Below are positions 45,562-55,097 of a DNA stretch of 64,000 nt, in pieces; the first letter of the stretch is position 1; each line of letters begins with the position of its first letter. Both the position numbers and the translations under genes were made by a program. The DNA lies in the NCBI GenBank assembly GCA_964620915.1, contig CAZUKP010000009.1:3651-67650 (forward strand), read 5' to 3'. This stretch comes from Hyphomicrobium_A sp964620915. GTDB taxonomy: Bacteria > Pseudomonadota > Alphaproteobacteria > Rhizobiales > Hyphomicrobiaceae. The notes under the pieces are model-generated. The model searched no databases. It worked only from the letters and a program-made list of their open reading frames with translations, and was not told the DNA's origin.

Positions 45562-46782
45562 ATGACCGGCCAACAGCCCGAGATCCACTGGTTCATCGCC
45601 CGCGAGGGCAAGCAGCACGGTCCCTTGACCGATGCCGAGATGCAAACATTCGTTGCACAAGGGCATCTGAGGCCGTCTGACCTTATTTGGCGTGCCGGGT
45701 TCACCGACTGGCGCCCGGCCCCAACTGTGTTTTCATTCAAGCCGCCTCAGGCCGCATCGGCGTCGCCCCGGCCGCCAGAGGCCAGGGGGCTTGGTGCCCA
45801 ACCAGCACCTTCGGCTCAGCCATCCCCTGCTCAGCTTGAACGCTCTTTCGAGCCCGACCGCATCCGAATGGCGAAGGCTCACGGTGGCGTAGGTGGATCG
45901 ATGCTCGGCCGTGCCATCGGTGTTGGGGTTGTGGTTGCCCTCATCGCCGCAGCGGGCGGCTGGTACTACGTGCAGGGGAGCGGCGGCACTAAGGTTGGGG
46001 AGACTGACGCAGGGGTGCCTGTTGTGGAAGCACCAGCTGCCAGCACGACTGGAGAGTCCCCGACCAGTGCGTCATCGGCTCCATCTGCGCCTGCGGGGAC
46101 CGTTGCGCCTGTGGGCGCCGAGGAAGCCGCACAGACGCTCGATGCGAAGTTTCAAGAGACGGAGCTGTGGACGGTCGTTAAGCGCGAGTTCCCGGATTGG
46201 TATGGAGAACGCCTAAGAGAGGTCGCGAAGCTTACAGCAGACCAACAACCCCAGTTGGTCATCAACAAGCATATGACGGAAGCGCTGGTGGCCTTGCGGC
46301 GGAAGCATGCGAGCGAGGCGTTGGCTGCGAGCACCCAAAAGCTCAAATCTGTCGCAGCAGCGTTCCTTGAAAACTTGAAGAGCCTGAGCGCACACGGGGC
46401 GACGGCCTGCTACAGCTTCATCTCCAAGGGTGAGACAGCGCCAGTCGTTCTGGAGTTGCTGAGCGCGCCGAAGCAGGCCGCAGCCATCCAGGCACAGGCC
46501 GCTGCGATCTTTGAAGCTATCGCAGAGGGCCGCAAGACGCCTGTCACCCACGCGAAAGCTGGCAAAGCCGACTACGAGGAGCTTGTCCGCCAACTCGCGA
46601 AGCTGGGTTGGAAGGAGGAGGATCTCAAGGTGTTCTCAGATCCCACCTCACTCGGACGCCAGCCAGCGGCCCGTGTTTGCCAGATGGTGCAGGACTGGTT
46701 TTCGGCGCATCTGTCGGTCGAGGACCAGAAAACCCAAGAGCGGCTTCTGGTTGAAACGCTGAAGCCCGTTGTTTCCGGCTAG
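45562..46782 (+). CDS. GYF-domain single-pass membrane protein
   Basis: This is a 406-residue protein. Residues 6-55 form a GYF_2 domain (WFIAREGKQHGPLTDAEMQ, IWRAGFTDWRPA), a fold that binds proline-rich peptides. A Pro/Ala linker, one transmembrane helix near residues 115-135 (GVGVVVALIAAAGGWYYVQG), a low-complexity Thr/Ser/Ala-rich stretch and a long helical C-terminal region (about 190-400) follow. A membrane adaptor with a cytoplasmic GYF head is the simplest reading. The C-terminal half is not recognised. The ATG at 45562 is preferred over a TTG at 45532. Confidence 0.75.
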   Translation: MTGQQPEIHWFIAREGKQHGPLTDAEMQTFVAQGHLRPSDLIWRAGFTDWRPAPTVFSFKPPQAASASPRPPEARGLGAQPAPSAQPSPAQLERSFEPDRIRMAKAHGGVGGSMLGRAIGVGVVVALIAAAGGWYYVQGSGGTKVGETDAGVPVVEAPAASTTGESPTSASSAPSAPAGTVAPVGAEEAAQTLDAKFQETELWTVVKREFPDWYGERLREVAKLTADQQPQLVINKHMTEALVALRRKHASEALAASTQKLKSVAAAFLENLKSLSAHGATACYSFISKGETAPVVLELLSAPKQAAAIQAQAAAIFEAIAEGRKTPVTHAKAGKADYEELVRQLAKLGWKEEDLKVFSDPTSLGRQPAARVCQMVQDWFSAHLSVEDQKTQERLLVETLKPVVSG

Positions 46783-46790
46783 TCCATCCC

Positions 46791-47141
46791 ATGCTGCAAG
46801 TCATCTTGAAGGTCATCATCACGAGCGTCTTGGTGGTGGCTATCGCCGAGGTGGCCAAGCGCAGCTCATTGTTGGCCGCCATTTTAGCGTCGCTGCCGCT
46901 GACCTCTGTGCTCGCGATGATCTGGCTGTATCTTGACACCGGGGATGCCGAGCAGGTCGCTTATTTGGCGGGCGGCATCTTTTGGCTGGTGTTGCCTTCA
47001 CTCGTCTTGTTTGTTGCCCTGCCGCTGATGCTGCGGGCCGATTGGCCATTTGCTCCCAGCTTGCTTGCGGCAAGTGCGCTGACCGTAGCCTCATACTTTG
47101 TGATGATTGCCGTTCTGAAGCGATTTGGCATCGCCTTTTGA
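46791..47141 (+). CDS. DUF3147 family membrane protein
   Basis: This 116-residue protein has four predicted transmembrane helices. It starts LQVILKVIITSVLVVAIAEV and contains AILASLPLTSVLAMIWLYLD, matching the DUF3147 family of small membrane proteins with unknown function. It begins nine bases after the GYF-domain gene and is probably co-transcribed with it. No charged active-site motif stands out. Confidence 0.8.
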   Translation: MLQVILKVIITSVLVVAIAEVAKRSSLLAAILASLPLTSVLAMIWLYLDTGDAEQVAYLAGGIFWLVLPSLVLFVALPLMLRADWPFAPSLLAASALTVASYFVMIAVLKRFGIAF

Positions 47142-47189
47142 GTGCTGCGCGCGTGACACGGCGAAAGTGACCCGCTATCCCCTGGGCCC

Positions 47190-49109
47190 ATGCTCCATAT
47201 CAACGATCTGACTTTTCGCATTGAAGGCCGCCCCATCTTCGATGGAGCTACGGCGGGTATACCGACGGGGCACAAGGTAGGGCTTGTCGGACGCAATGGG
47301 GCCGGGAAGACGACACTCATTAAGATCGTCGCCGGGGATCTCGCCCCCGATAGTGGGACCATCACAGTTCCGCGCAATTCACGGATTGGACACATCGCGC
47401 AGGAAGCGCCGGGCGCTCAAAGCAGCCTTATCGACTGGGTGCTTTCGGCCGACACAGAGCGCGCGCGTCTGCTCGAAGAGGCCGAGCATGCCGACGATGC
47501 GCACCGCATCGCCGAGATTCATGAACGCTTGAACGATATCGACGCGCATTCAGCCCCTGCACGGGCTGCGCAGATCCTCGCCGGATTGGGTTTCGACGAG
47601 GACACTCAGCAACGTCCCTGTTCTGCGTTGTCGGGTGGCTGGCGTATGCGGGTCGCGCTCGCCGCCGTCTTGTTCCTTCAGCCCGAGGTTTTGTTGCTCG
47701 ACGAGCCCACGAACTATCTCGATCTTGAAGGTGCCTTGTGGCTGGAAAACTATCTGCGCAGTTATCCGCACACCGTCCTGATCGTAAGCCACGACCGCGA
47801 GCTCTTGAACCGCGCGGTGGGTGCAATTCTGCATCTCGATCGCGGCAAGCTCACACTTTATTCGGGAGGCTATGACGACTTTGAAGAGGCGCGGCGCGAG
47901 AAACAACGCCTTGAGTTGAAACTCAAGAAAAAGCAGGACGAGGAGCGCCGCCGGATACAGGCCTTCATCGACCGCTTCAAAGCAAAGGCAACGAAGGCTG
48001 CGCAAGCGCAAAGCCGCGTCAAGGCTCTGGCGAAAATGCAGCCAATCGCGGCCCAGCTCGATGAGCGTGTGGCGTCGTTTTATTTTCCGCAACCGGCAAA
48101 ACCTTTGGCCAGCCCGCTTCTAAGACTGGAGGATGTGGCCGTCGGTTATCAGGCCGGCTGTCCCATTCTAGCGGGGCTGGATCTCAGGATCGACCAGGAT
48201 GATCGCATCGCGCTGCTTGGCCAGAATGGAAATGGAAAGTCTACGTTCGCCAAGTTGATTTCGGGCAAGCTCGATGCGCTCTCAGGCAAAGTCTTTGGTG
48301 CCAAGCGCGTTGACGTGGGCTATTTCGCTCAGCATCAGCTGGATGAGCTGCACCCGCAGGCAACGCCATACGACTACATGCTTAAGTTGATGCCGGATGC
48401 GACGGAGGCGCAGCGGCGTACGCGACTTGGCACCTATGGCTTTGGGGCGGATAAGGCAGACACCAAATGCTGCAATCTCTCCGGTGGTGAGAAGGCGCGC
48501 CTCCTCTTGGCGCTCGCGGCATTCCATGGTCCCCACCTACTCGTCCTCGACGAGCCGACCAATCACCTCGACGTCGATAGCCGTGAGGCGCTGGTGCGCG
48601 CGCTGAACGAATATGAAGGCGCAGTCCTTTTGATCAGTCACGACCGCCATCTCATCGAAGCCTGTGCCGATCGCCTTTGGGTGGTCAGAGCCGGGACGGT
48701 GTCGTCTTACGAAGGTGACATCGATACCTATCGCGCGGAATTGCTTGCAGGACTGAGTGGCGGCAGCCGCCCAGCGTCAAATTCGGGGGAGTATTCGGAA
48801 GGCTTACGTCAGGGCCGGGCAGAGCAACGACGCGCGGCCGCCGACCGGCGCGCGGGACTTGCTCCACTGAAGAAGGCGATGAAGGCGGCCGAAAAAGTCG
48901 TCAACAGAATTGCCGGCGAGATTGCGAAACTCGATGACATGCTGGCGGACGCGAAACTCTATGCGCACGATCCCGAAAAAGCACAGAAGGCCAGCATCGA
49001 GCGCGGGCAGCTCGCCAAGCGATTGGCGGAGGCGGAGGAGGCTTGGCTTGAAGCCAGCGAAGACTACGAGCTCGCCGCTGCAGAATCCTCCAGTACCGCT
49101 GAGGTTTAG
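47190..49109 (+). CDS. ABC-F family ATPase
   Basis: This 639-residue soluble twin-ATPase has Walker A loops GRNGAGKTT and GQNGNGKST, signatures LSGGWRMRVALAA and LSGGEKARLLLAL, and Walker B/EXX segments LLLDEPTNYLDLE and LVLDEPTNHLDVD. The charged interdomain linker (about 225-295, KKKQDEERRRIQAFIDRFK) and C-terminal coiled coil (about 555-630) identify the ABC-F subfamily, which acts on ribosomes rather than in transport. It resembles YheS/Uup more than the antibiotic-resistance members. The length is typical. Confidence 0.93.
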   Translation: MLHINDLTFRIEGRPIFDGATAGIPTGHKVGLVGRNGAGKTTLIKIVAGDLAPDSGTITVPRNSRIGHIAQEAPGAQSSLIDWVLSADTERARLLEEAEHADDAHRIAEIHERLNDIDAHSAPARAAQILAGLGFDEDTQQRPCSALSGGWRMRVALAAVLFLQPEVLLLDEPTNYLDLEGALWLENYLRSYPHTVLIVSHDRELLNRAVGAILHLDRGKLTLYSGGYDDFEEARREKQRLELKLKKKQDEERRRIQAFIDRFKAKATKAAQAQSRVKALAKMQPIAAQLDERVASFYFPQPAKPLASPLLRLEDVAVGYQAGCPILAGLDLRIDQDDRIALLGQNGNGKSTFAKLISGKLDALSGKVFGAKRVDVGYFAQHQLDELHPQATPYDYMLKLMPDATEAQRRTRLGTYGFGADKADTKCCNLSGGEKARLLLALAAFHGPHLLVLDEPTNHLDVDSREALVRALNEYEGAVLLISHDRHLIEACADRLWVVRAGTVSSYEGDIDTYRAELLAGLSGGSRPASNSGEYSEGLRQGRAEQRRAAADRRAGLAPLKKAMKAAEKVVNRIAGEIAKLDDMLADAKLYAHDPEKAQKASIERGQLAKRLAEAEEAWLEASEDYELAAAESSSTAEV

Positions 49110-49350
49110 GGCGTGCAACCGCGGCGGATCGGCGGTGCCCAAAGCGAATGACCTTCTTGCTTATGCACACCTAAACGGATTCTCCAGCACGAAGGTTATG
49201 GCTTGAACCGGAGTATTGTATCAGCATGCTTTTGAGAGCTGGCCGCTGGGTCGAAGCGGGGACCATGCCCTGTGGGCTACGAGCCTATTTGGGATTGGCG
49301 GTCCAGCTCTCAGTGGGGCGCAGAGCCTCCGTTGCAAAAATTTTCGGATC

Positions 49351-49773
49351 TCAAACTGGTCCCTTCCAGCGGCCCGACGCAATCGGGCGAAAGCGTGCAA
49401 CCTCGCGCAGGAAAACATAGACCCAGGCTGGGCGCTCTGTTCCCCCGTCAATACGAACGTCGCGTTCAACGCGCGCGTACTCATTCTGGTCGTGGTCGCC
49501 GGAGACGAGACCTTCATAATCATCCAGCCAGAGCAGTGTGAGCTGCGGGTTCTTGAGGCCAATCAGTTCGCCTCGCACCACGTGGTCCGGATTGCCTGTT
49601 TCGACGAGACCCGGGTAGCGCCCGAGATTATAAAGCCGGGCGCCATGCATCGATGCGGGTCCAAGGCTGCGCCCTTCGCGGACGAGCCGATCGCGCTGGG
49701 CCTTGCCAAGCGCTCCTGACGTGCTCGACATCAGTGTTCCGTAAACGAATAAGTACTGAGCCCGATGCGCCAT
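49351..49773 (-). CDS. gamma-glutamylcyclotransferase-like (GGCT/AIG2 fold) protein
   Basis: This 140-residue protein opens with the family motif YLFVYGTLMSS and contains GPASMHGARLYNLGRYPGLV and the LDDYEGL segment, whose Glu is the usual catalytic residue. Members of the fold release 5-oxoproline from gamma-glutamyl peptides or act on related amides; the substrate here is not determined. It lies between the ABC-F gene and the broken CYTH-CHAD gene, on the opposite strand to both. Confidence 0.85.
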   Translation of the reverse strand: MAHRAQYLFVYGTLMSSTSGALGKAQRDRLVREGRSLGPASMHGARLYNLGRYPGLVETGNPDHVVRGELIGLKNPQLTLLWLDDYEGLVSGDHDQNEYARVERDVRIDGGTERPAWVYVFLREVARFRPIASGRWKGPV

Positions 49774-50080
49774 TCTGCGCCTTTCGTGCCGCGGCGAGAC
49801 GAGGAGTTGATGTCTGTTCCCCGAGGCGCCGGGCCACGGCCACCGATGAGGGAATGACCTTCGTTCCTAGTGGTTGAGCGGGATGTTCACCCAGAGCGAA
49901 CCAGATAGGTATTGAAATACACCACTTGCCCGGGATTTCGCCTCTTGTGCATCCAGCTCCCTTCGAAACGCACCCGCACCATGCCTTTTCCGTGGACGGA
50001 CGAATTCTTTCCGTTGAGCGAGCAGTCAAACCAATTTAGAAAACAATCGCTTCGATCATAACAAAAGTGTCGTTTACTCG
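49774..50080. other. intergenic region, no confident gene
   Basis: About 300 bases separate the divergent GGCT and CYTH-CHAD genes. All three minus-strand frames are open for roughly 50 codons between about 50030 and 49870. One of them reads like protein near its end (SGSLWVNIPLNH then stop), but it has no ATG, GTG or TTG, so I leave it as a possible gene remnant rather than a call. Confidence 0.35.
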
Positions 50081-51697
50081 ATGGGCGATCGGGAACTCGA
50101 ACTCAAACTGACCCTGGGCAAGGATGCCTTGGATCGCCTGCGCCGCCGTCCAATTCTCCGGCAAGTCAGCGTCGGTCGCCCCAAGCGGCGAAAGTTGCGG
50201 TCGATCTACTACGACACCCCTGATCTGCGCCTCTATCACGCAAACATTTCGCTAAGGGTTCGGCGCGATGGCCGCCGATGGCTGCAAACGGCCAAGTTCG
50301 GCACGCAGATTCAACATGGCATGTCGAACCCGATAGAGGTCGAGCAGCCCGTCAAAGGGAATGCCCCCAATCTTGGTGTGATCGGCGACGTCGCCCTCAA
50401 AGAGAAGCTCGCTGGGATTATTCTGGATCAGCCGTTGCGGCCGGTCTTTGAAACGTGCGTGTGGCGCACAACGCGAACAATTTAGGTCGGCGACACTGGT
50501 ACGATCGAACTCGCACTGGACCACGGTCAAATTCTGGTTGGCGACCTGGCGATCGACATTCAGGAAGTGGAGCTTGAGCTGAAATCCGGCGAGGCGCAGG
50601 CGCTGCTGAAGGCCGCCGAAACGCTTTTTGCCCAGGACACGTTTTCTGTTTCGAAGCAAAGCAAGGCACAGCAGGGCTACGCTGTGCTGATCCGCGCCAA
50701 TGACGATCATATCCACTCGGCTCGGCCGCAAAGTGGGCGAAAGCCCACCCTCGATGCGCGAATGTCGGGCGCGCAGGCCCTCTGCAGAATCGGTCGGGCC
50801 GCGAGTGATCAGATACTCGAAAACTGGGACGCTGTGCAGATGTCCTTGGACGCAGAGGGGCCGCATCAGCTGCGTATCGGCTTGCGCCGTTTGCGTACTG
50901 CGCTCAAGGGACTCAAACCGGTGATGGCCGACAGCGATCTCTCCTGGCTTTCTCGCGATGGCCGAAACCTCGGCCGGGTTGTTGGTTGCTTGCGCGATGC
51001 CGACGTCTTGCTGGAAGACATCGTGGCGCCGGCGGCCAGAGGCATCAATGGCGGCCTCAATCACTCGGGCCTGTGCGACGTGCTGATCGAGCACCGCGAG
51101 CGGCAGCGGTGGATCGTCCGTCAGAGTCTGAGCAGCCCCAGATGGTCCCGATTGAGATTGAACTGCATCCTGTTTGAAGAGACTGTCGTGTCATCGAGCA
51201 GCTCGTTGGATGGCGCAGCGAAGTACGGCGATATTTTTCCTCTGGCGCAGCAGGCGTTAAAGAAGTGCTGGAAGCGTGTACGTCAGTGGGGCCGCCGCCT
51301 GGAAAAGCTCTCGCTTGCCGAGCGCCACGAGATGCGCAAAGCGCTCAAGTCGCTGCGCTACATGACTGAGTTCTTCCTTCCCCTCTATGCGCCGGCGGGC
51401 TCTCCTTCGCACGCCCGAACATTTCTTAAGCAACTCAAGAAACTTCAAAATGTTTTCGGGTACCTGAACGACGTTGCCCTCGCAGAGCAGATGACCGGAA
51501 TCGTTGCTAAACTCCGGCCCGACCGTCCGGATCTGTTGCAAGCGGTCAAGTCCGTACAGGACTGGCACGTGCAGCGCGCCGATCGAGCTTGGGACGATGC
51601 GCAACGACGTTGGCAGGATCTGTTGGGCGCCCCCCGCTTTTGGGTTCAGACAGACCCTGGCGGTGGAATGGATTCAAATGGAATGGTCCCGGCGTAG
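50081..51697 (+). pseudogene. CYTH-CHAD triphosphatase-like gene interrupted by an in-frame TAG
   Basis: The gene encodes a CYTH domain followed by a CHAD domain, as in inorganic triphosphatase YgiF. The CYTH start is clear (DRELELKLTLGKDALDRL, SIYYDTPDLRLYHANISLRV). At 50483-50485 a TAG stops the frame after residue 134. The same frame then continues through conserved CYTH sequence (TGTIELALDHGQILVGD, then VELELKSG) into the His/Arg-rich CHAD helices (PHQLRIGLRRLRTALKGL, HEMRKALKSLRYMTEFF). It is one codon change, not a frameshift. The 3' part could be reinitiated at the GTG at 50567. CHAD domains bind polyphosphate. Confidence 0.85.
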
Positions 51698-51766
51698 AGC
51701 TCGCCTTCCATCTCTGTGGTCATTGCAGCGAGGATCATTCAGCGCTCGGTTCTGGAATTTTCTGGT

Positions 51767-52080
51767 CTAAAGTCTGCCGCGTGCGAACTGACTTATCCCC
51801 GCGCTCCCACCTCGTGAGACACTCCGCCTATCCCGCCCCACGGGGACGAGTTCTAGACCGTCTAAGACTTGGGAGCGGGCTGCGGGTAACGAACTAGCCA
51901 GGAGGCGAGGAGTAACGCCCGAAGCACCTGGTGAACGGAACCGTCCTAAACCGGACCTGCCGGTAGCGGGAGTAAAGAGCCCGACGTAAGGCCTGGACGG
52001 TCGCGACACTCACCGCCACGGGGCGCGGAAGCGCCGGAGCTAATAAATTATGATGCGGTGTTTTCGCGCCCCGTGTCCCC
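51767..52080. ncRNA. candidate structured RNA or hairpin-rich non-coding region
   Basis: This stretch has no credible ORF but many nested inverted repeats. GCTCCC (51803-51808) pairs with GGGAGC (51871-51876), and CTCGT (51811-51815) with ACGAG (51846-51850) inside it. Further on there is a GGCG/CGCC hairpin with an eight-base loop within CCAGG/CCTGG arms, and an ACCGG/CCGGT hairpin. Finally an 11-base perfect stem, CACGGGGCGCG (52017-52027) with CGCGCCCCGTG (52065-52075), encloses 37 bases. I checked by eye for RNase P, tmRNA, SRP and tRNA hallmarks and found none. The strand is undetermined. Confidence 0.4.
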
Positions 52081-52151
52081 ACTCTCTTCTTCATCCCTTC
52101 GGGTGCTCCGCACCGCGAGAATGATGAGACGTGCGCCGTTGATGCGCCACC

Positions 52152-52796
52152 TCAGATGACGAGCGCGTCCACGACGGCTGCGAAATGACAGGCAGATGCC
52201 ACCAGCACGAAGCCGTGCCAGATGGCATTGTGGTAACGCAAGGTGTGCCACAGATGGAAAGCCACGCCGACGGTGTAGAGAACTCCGCCGACGCCAAGCA
52301 AGATGAGGGCGGTCGATGAAAGGGCGGACAAGAGCGGGTTGATCGTCGCTACGGCAGCCCAGCCTTGTGCGAGATAGAGCACGTACGCAGTGCGCACGAA
52401 CTGTCCCGGCAACGCCAGCTTGGCGATGACGCCGATAACCGCTACCGCCCACACCGTACCGAGCAATGCAAATCCGACAACGCCGGTCAGTTTCACCACG
52501 GCAAATGGCGTGTAGGTGGCGGCAATCTTGACGTAAATCGCGGCGTGGTCGAAACGGCGAAGGATCGACTTCCATGCCGATGTGCCGCTCATGTTGTAGG
52601 CTGCCGAGCAGCAGAAGACTGCCAGGAGTCCGGCGCTATAAACCAAAACGCTGGCGGTGGCGTGTGACGGCAAGTGATGAATTGCGATAGCAATCAATAT
52701 GGAAGCCGCAACAACGCTCGCTGTGACACCGAGAATGTGGATGCAGCCATCCGCGACGCGCTCGGCCTTGCTATACTCTGGATACACTTGTGCCAT
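52152..52796 (-). CDS. hemolysin III / PAQR family membrane protein
   Basis: This 214-residue membrane protein has seven predicted helices. It shows the HlyIII/PAQR conserved residues: ERVADGCIHILGV near the N-terminus, SAAYNMSG and RRFDHAAIYVKIAATYTPF in the middle, and AFHLWHTLRYHNAIWHGFVLVASACHF at the end. The Ser/Asp and His cluster is the zinc-binding, hydrolase-like site. Membrane-stress or lipid-amide functions are proposed for the family; hemolysis is a historical label. A 16-base sequence shared with position 12038 lies just after its stop codon. Confidence 0.9.
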   Translation of the reverse strand: MAQVYPEYSKAERVADGCIHILGVTASVVAASILIAIAIHHLPSHATASVLVYSAGLLAVFCCSAAYNMSGTSAWKSILRRFDHAAIYVKIAATYTPFAVVKLTGVVGFALLGTVWAVAVIGVIAKLALPGQFVRTAYVLYLAQGWAAVATINPLLSALSSTALILLGVGGVLYTVGVAFHLWHTLRYHNAIWHGFVLVASACHFAAVVDALVI

Positions 52797-52884
52797 CGCT
52801 TCGAGCCTAAGGTTGTGCCGTGGCGAGTTTGCGACGGCCCAGGGTAGCTTGGCTAGCGGGGTCTAGAAAGAGCAATAACGAACC

Positions 52885-53274
52885 GTGCACGATCTGGATG
52901 ACATCTTCGCCCGCTTGGCAAAGTCCGCGTTCCGCCGGCGGTTCAAATTGGGACCCCAAGAGCGCAGCTACCTGGAGGCAAGGGGGCTTCCTGTCATTCT
53001 GGAGCATGCAAGAGACTTCGTCGACAAGCGCCTTGCAATGGCCCTTCCCCCCAACGATGGCAAGCAGACCCCTTTTCGCGGCCATCCCGTTTTCATTGCC
53101 CAGCACGCAACCGCGACATGTTGCCGAGAGTGTTTGGCCAAGTGGCACGGCATCGCGCGCGGGCGCCCTCTCAGCGCCGAGGAGAAACGCCACGTCGTCG
53201 CTGCACTTGAGCGGTGGCTCAAGAAGGACGCAGGCAAGACTGCAACGGATACGGAAAAGGATCGCCTGCTTTAG
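52885..53274 (+). CDS. DUF4186 family protein
   Basis: This 129-residue protein matches DUF4186 closely: RRRFKLGPQERSYLEARG, HARDFVDKRLAMALPPNDGK, GHPVFIAQHATATCC and RECLAKWHGIARGR. The conserved Cys-Cys-x2-Cys and His residues suggest metal binding, but no function is established. Translation begins at a GTG at 52885. Its stop codon overlaps that of the convergent ABC exporter by four bases. Confidence 0.85.
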   Translation: MHDLDDIFARLAKSAFRRRFKLGPQERSYLEARGLPVILEHARDFVDKRLAMALPPNDGKQTPFRGHPVFIAQHATATCCRECLAKWHGIARGRPLSAEEKRHVVAALERWLKKDAGKTATDTEKDRLL

Positions 53275-55097
53275 TCGGACGGCTCTGCGTTTTCGGGAGG
53301 GCTCTGGAACTGGAGCTGATAGAGCCGCGCATAGGATTGCCCGTTGTTGATCAGATCCTCGTGCGTTCCCGTCTCAACAACGCGTCCTTGGTCAATGACG
53401 TGAATCACCTGGGCGCGGTGGATCGTGGCGAGCCGATGGGCGATGACAATGGTCGTGCGCCCCTGCATCAATTTGGCCAATGCGTCCTGAACGATTTGTT
53501 CGGCTTCGCTATCCAGTGCCGAAGTCGGTTCATCTAAAAGCAAGATCGGTGCGTTCTTGAGAAAGGCGCGCGCGATCGATATTCGCTGCCTTTGTCCGCC
53601 AGAAATCATGTCGCCGAGCTCGCCAACGGCCGTGTCATAGCCATTCGGTAGTTGCGCAATAAAGTCCTCGGCGTGAGCGGCGCGTGCCGCCGCCTTGAGT
53701 TCTTCCTCGCTCGCACCGGGTCGGGCCGCTGTGATGTTGTCGCGAATTGAGCCTTCAAACAAAAAGACGTCCTGGCTGACGAGAGCGATATTCTGGCGCC
53801 AGGACGCGAGGGAAACCGCGTCGATAGACTGGCCATCGATGGTGATCTTGCCCTCGTCGGGTGTCCAGAATCCCTGGATGATCCCCAAGATCGTGGTCTT
53901 GCCACCGCCTGAAGGCCCAACCAAGGCCGTCATCTCACCGCCCTTGGCCGTCAACGATACGTTGCGCAGTATCGGCCTGCCGCTGATGTAAGAGAAGCTG
54001 ACGTCCTCAAGCCACACATCGCCCTTGGAGACGGCAAGGGGTGGTCCATCGGAGATTTTTGACTCGGCAATTGGTGTATCGATGATGTCGAACATCAGTC
54101 CCACGCCGACCGCGAGGGCCTTTAACTGAATATGAAACCTGGAGAGACGGCGGGCGGGATCAGCAGCCAGCAGAAGCGCGGTTGCAAACGCGATGAGACT
54201 GCCGGGCGTTTCGACGCCAGACATTGCTTGCCATCCCGCATACGCGACAACTCCGGCGACCGACAAACCGCCCAAAGTTTCGATAAGCGGATTTACGCCT
54301 GCCCGGACGGTGGCAGCCTTGTTGGCGGTGGCCTCCATCGTATCGATTGCCGATGACATACGTTTCGTAAGCATGTCCTCAAGCTGAAACGACTTGACGA
54401 TGCGTACCCCCTGCGCCGTTTCCCTGATGATTCCAATTGTCTTTGTAGTTGTCTCGGCTTCCACCTTGGCCGCCTTGCCGGCGATGGTGCCGAGTTGCTT
54501 CACGACAAGCGCCGCAATCGGTCCGGCGATGATGACAATCAGAGACATCAGTGGGTCCTGGCTCACCATGACGATGATGAGCCCAACGAGTGTCAGGAGA
54601 TCCCTTCCAAAACTAACGACGACCAGATTGAGCAAGCCGCGGGCCGACTGAGCCGCCCGCGTTGTGCGCATGATGAGGTCATTGGACCTGTGCTTCTGGA
54701 AGAAGCCTACATTCATCTGCAGGATGTGCTGGTAGATGTCGCGCTGATATTCGGCAACAAGTCGATTGCCAATGCGGCCAAGCCAGACTTCCTGTGCGTA
54801 CGAAGCGATACCCTTTATGAGAAAGATGGCCATGATCGCGAGGGGGATCCACGTCATGGCTGTCACATCGCGTCGCACGAAGATGTCGTTGACGACATCC
54901 TTCATCATCCATGCGGTTAGCGCTGTGGCGCCGGAGGCAATTGCCATCAGCACCAGTGCAATCGCGTATCGCGGCCAGTACTCACGCCAACGCTCGCGCA
55001 AGAGTCGAACCAGCACTATCCACGGCGAGACATCGTGCCCTGCGCCGGTATCGGGCGCGTCAGGCGCTGGCACCGGCTGCTTTGTTTTCTGGAGCAT
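53271..55097 (-). CDS. ABC exporter half-transporter (MsbA-like)
   Basis: This 608-residue fused membrane/ATPase subunit acts as a homodimer. A six-helix type IV exporter domain (about 40-335) precedes an ATPase domain with Walker A GPSGGGKTT, Q-loop ALVSQDVFLFEGSI, signature MISGGQRQRISIARAFL, Walker B ILLLDEPTSALDSE and the H-loop HRLATI. It resembles MsbA-type lipid or multidrug exporters, and the substrate is unknown. Its position beside glycan- and lipid-modifying genes fits lipid or lipo-oligosaccharide export, but that is inference. Confidence 0.9.
   Translation of the reverse strand: MLQKTKQPVPAPDAPDTGAGHDVSPWIVLVRLLRERWREYWPRYAIALVLMAIASGATALTAWMMKDVVNDIFVRRDVTAMTWIPLAIMAIFLIKGIASYAQEVWLGRIGNRLVAEYQRDIYQHILQMNVGFFQKHRSNDLIMRTTRAAQSARGLLNLVVVSFGRDLLTLVGLIIVMVSQDPLMSLIVIIAGPIAALVVKQLGTIAGKAAKVEAETTTKTIGIIRETAQGVRIVKSFQLEDMLTKRMSSAIDTMEATANKAATVRAGVNPLIETLGGLSVAGVVAYAGWQAMSGVETPGSLIAFATALLLAADPARRLSRFHIQLKALAVGVGLMFDIIDTPIAESKISDGPPLAVSKGDVWLEDVSFSYISGRPILRNVSLTAKGGEMTALVGPSGGGKTTILGIIQGFWTPDEGKITIDGQSIDAVSLASWRQNIALVSQDVFLFEGSIRDNITAARPGASEEELKAAARAAHAEDFIAQLPNGYDTAVGELGDMISGGQRQRISIARAFLKNAPILLLDEPTSALDSEAEQIVQDALAKLMQGRTTIVIAHRLATIHRAQVIHVIDQGRVVETGTHEDLINNGQSYARLYQLQFQSPPENAEPSD

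Noticed and set aside
51767..52080. RNase P RNA, tmRNA, 6S or SRP RNA
   Set aside because: None of the hallmark sequences I know (GAGGAAAGTCC, ANDN tag codons, T-loop, GGAAGGAAGC) is present on either strand. It is kept only as an unidentified structured candidate.
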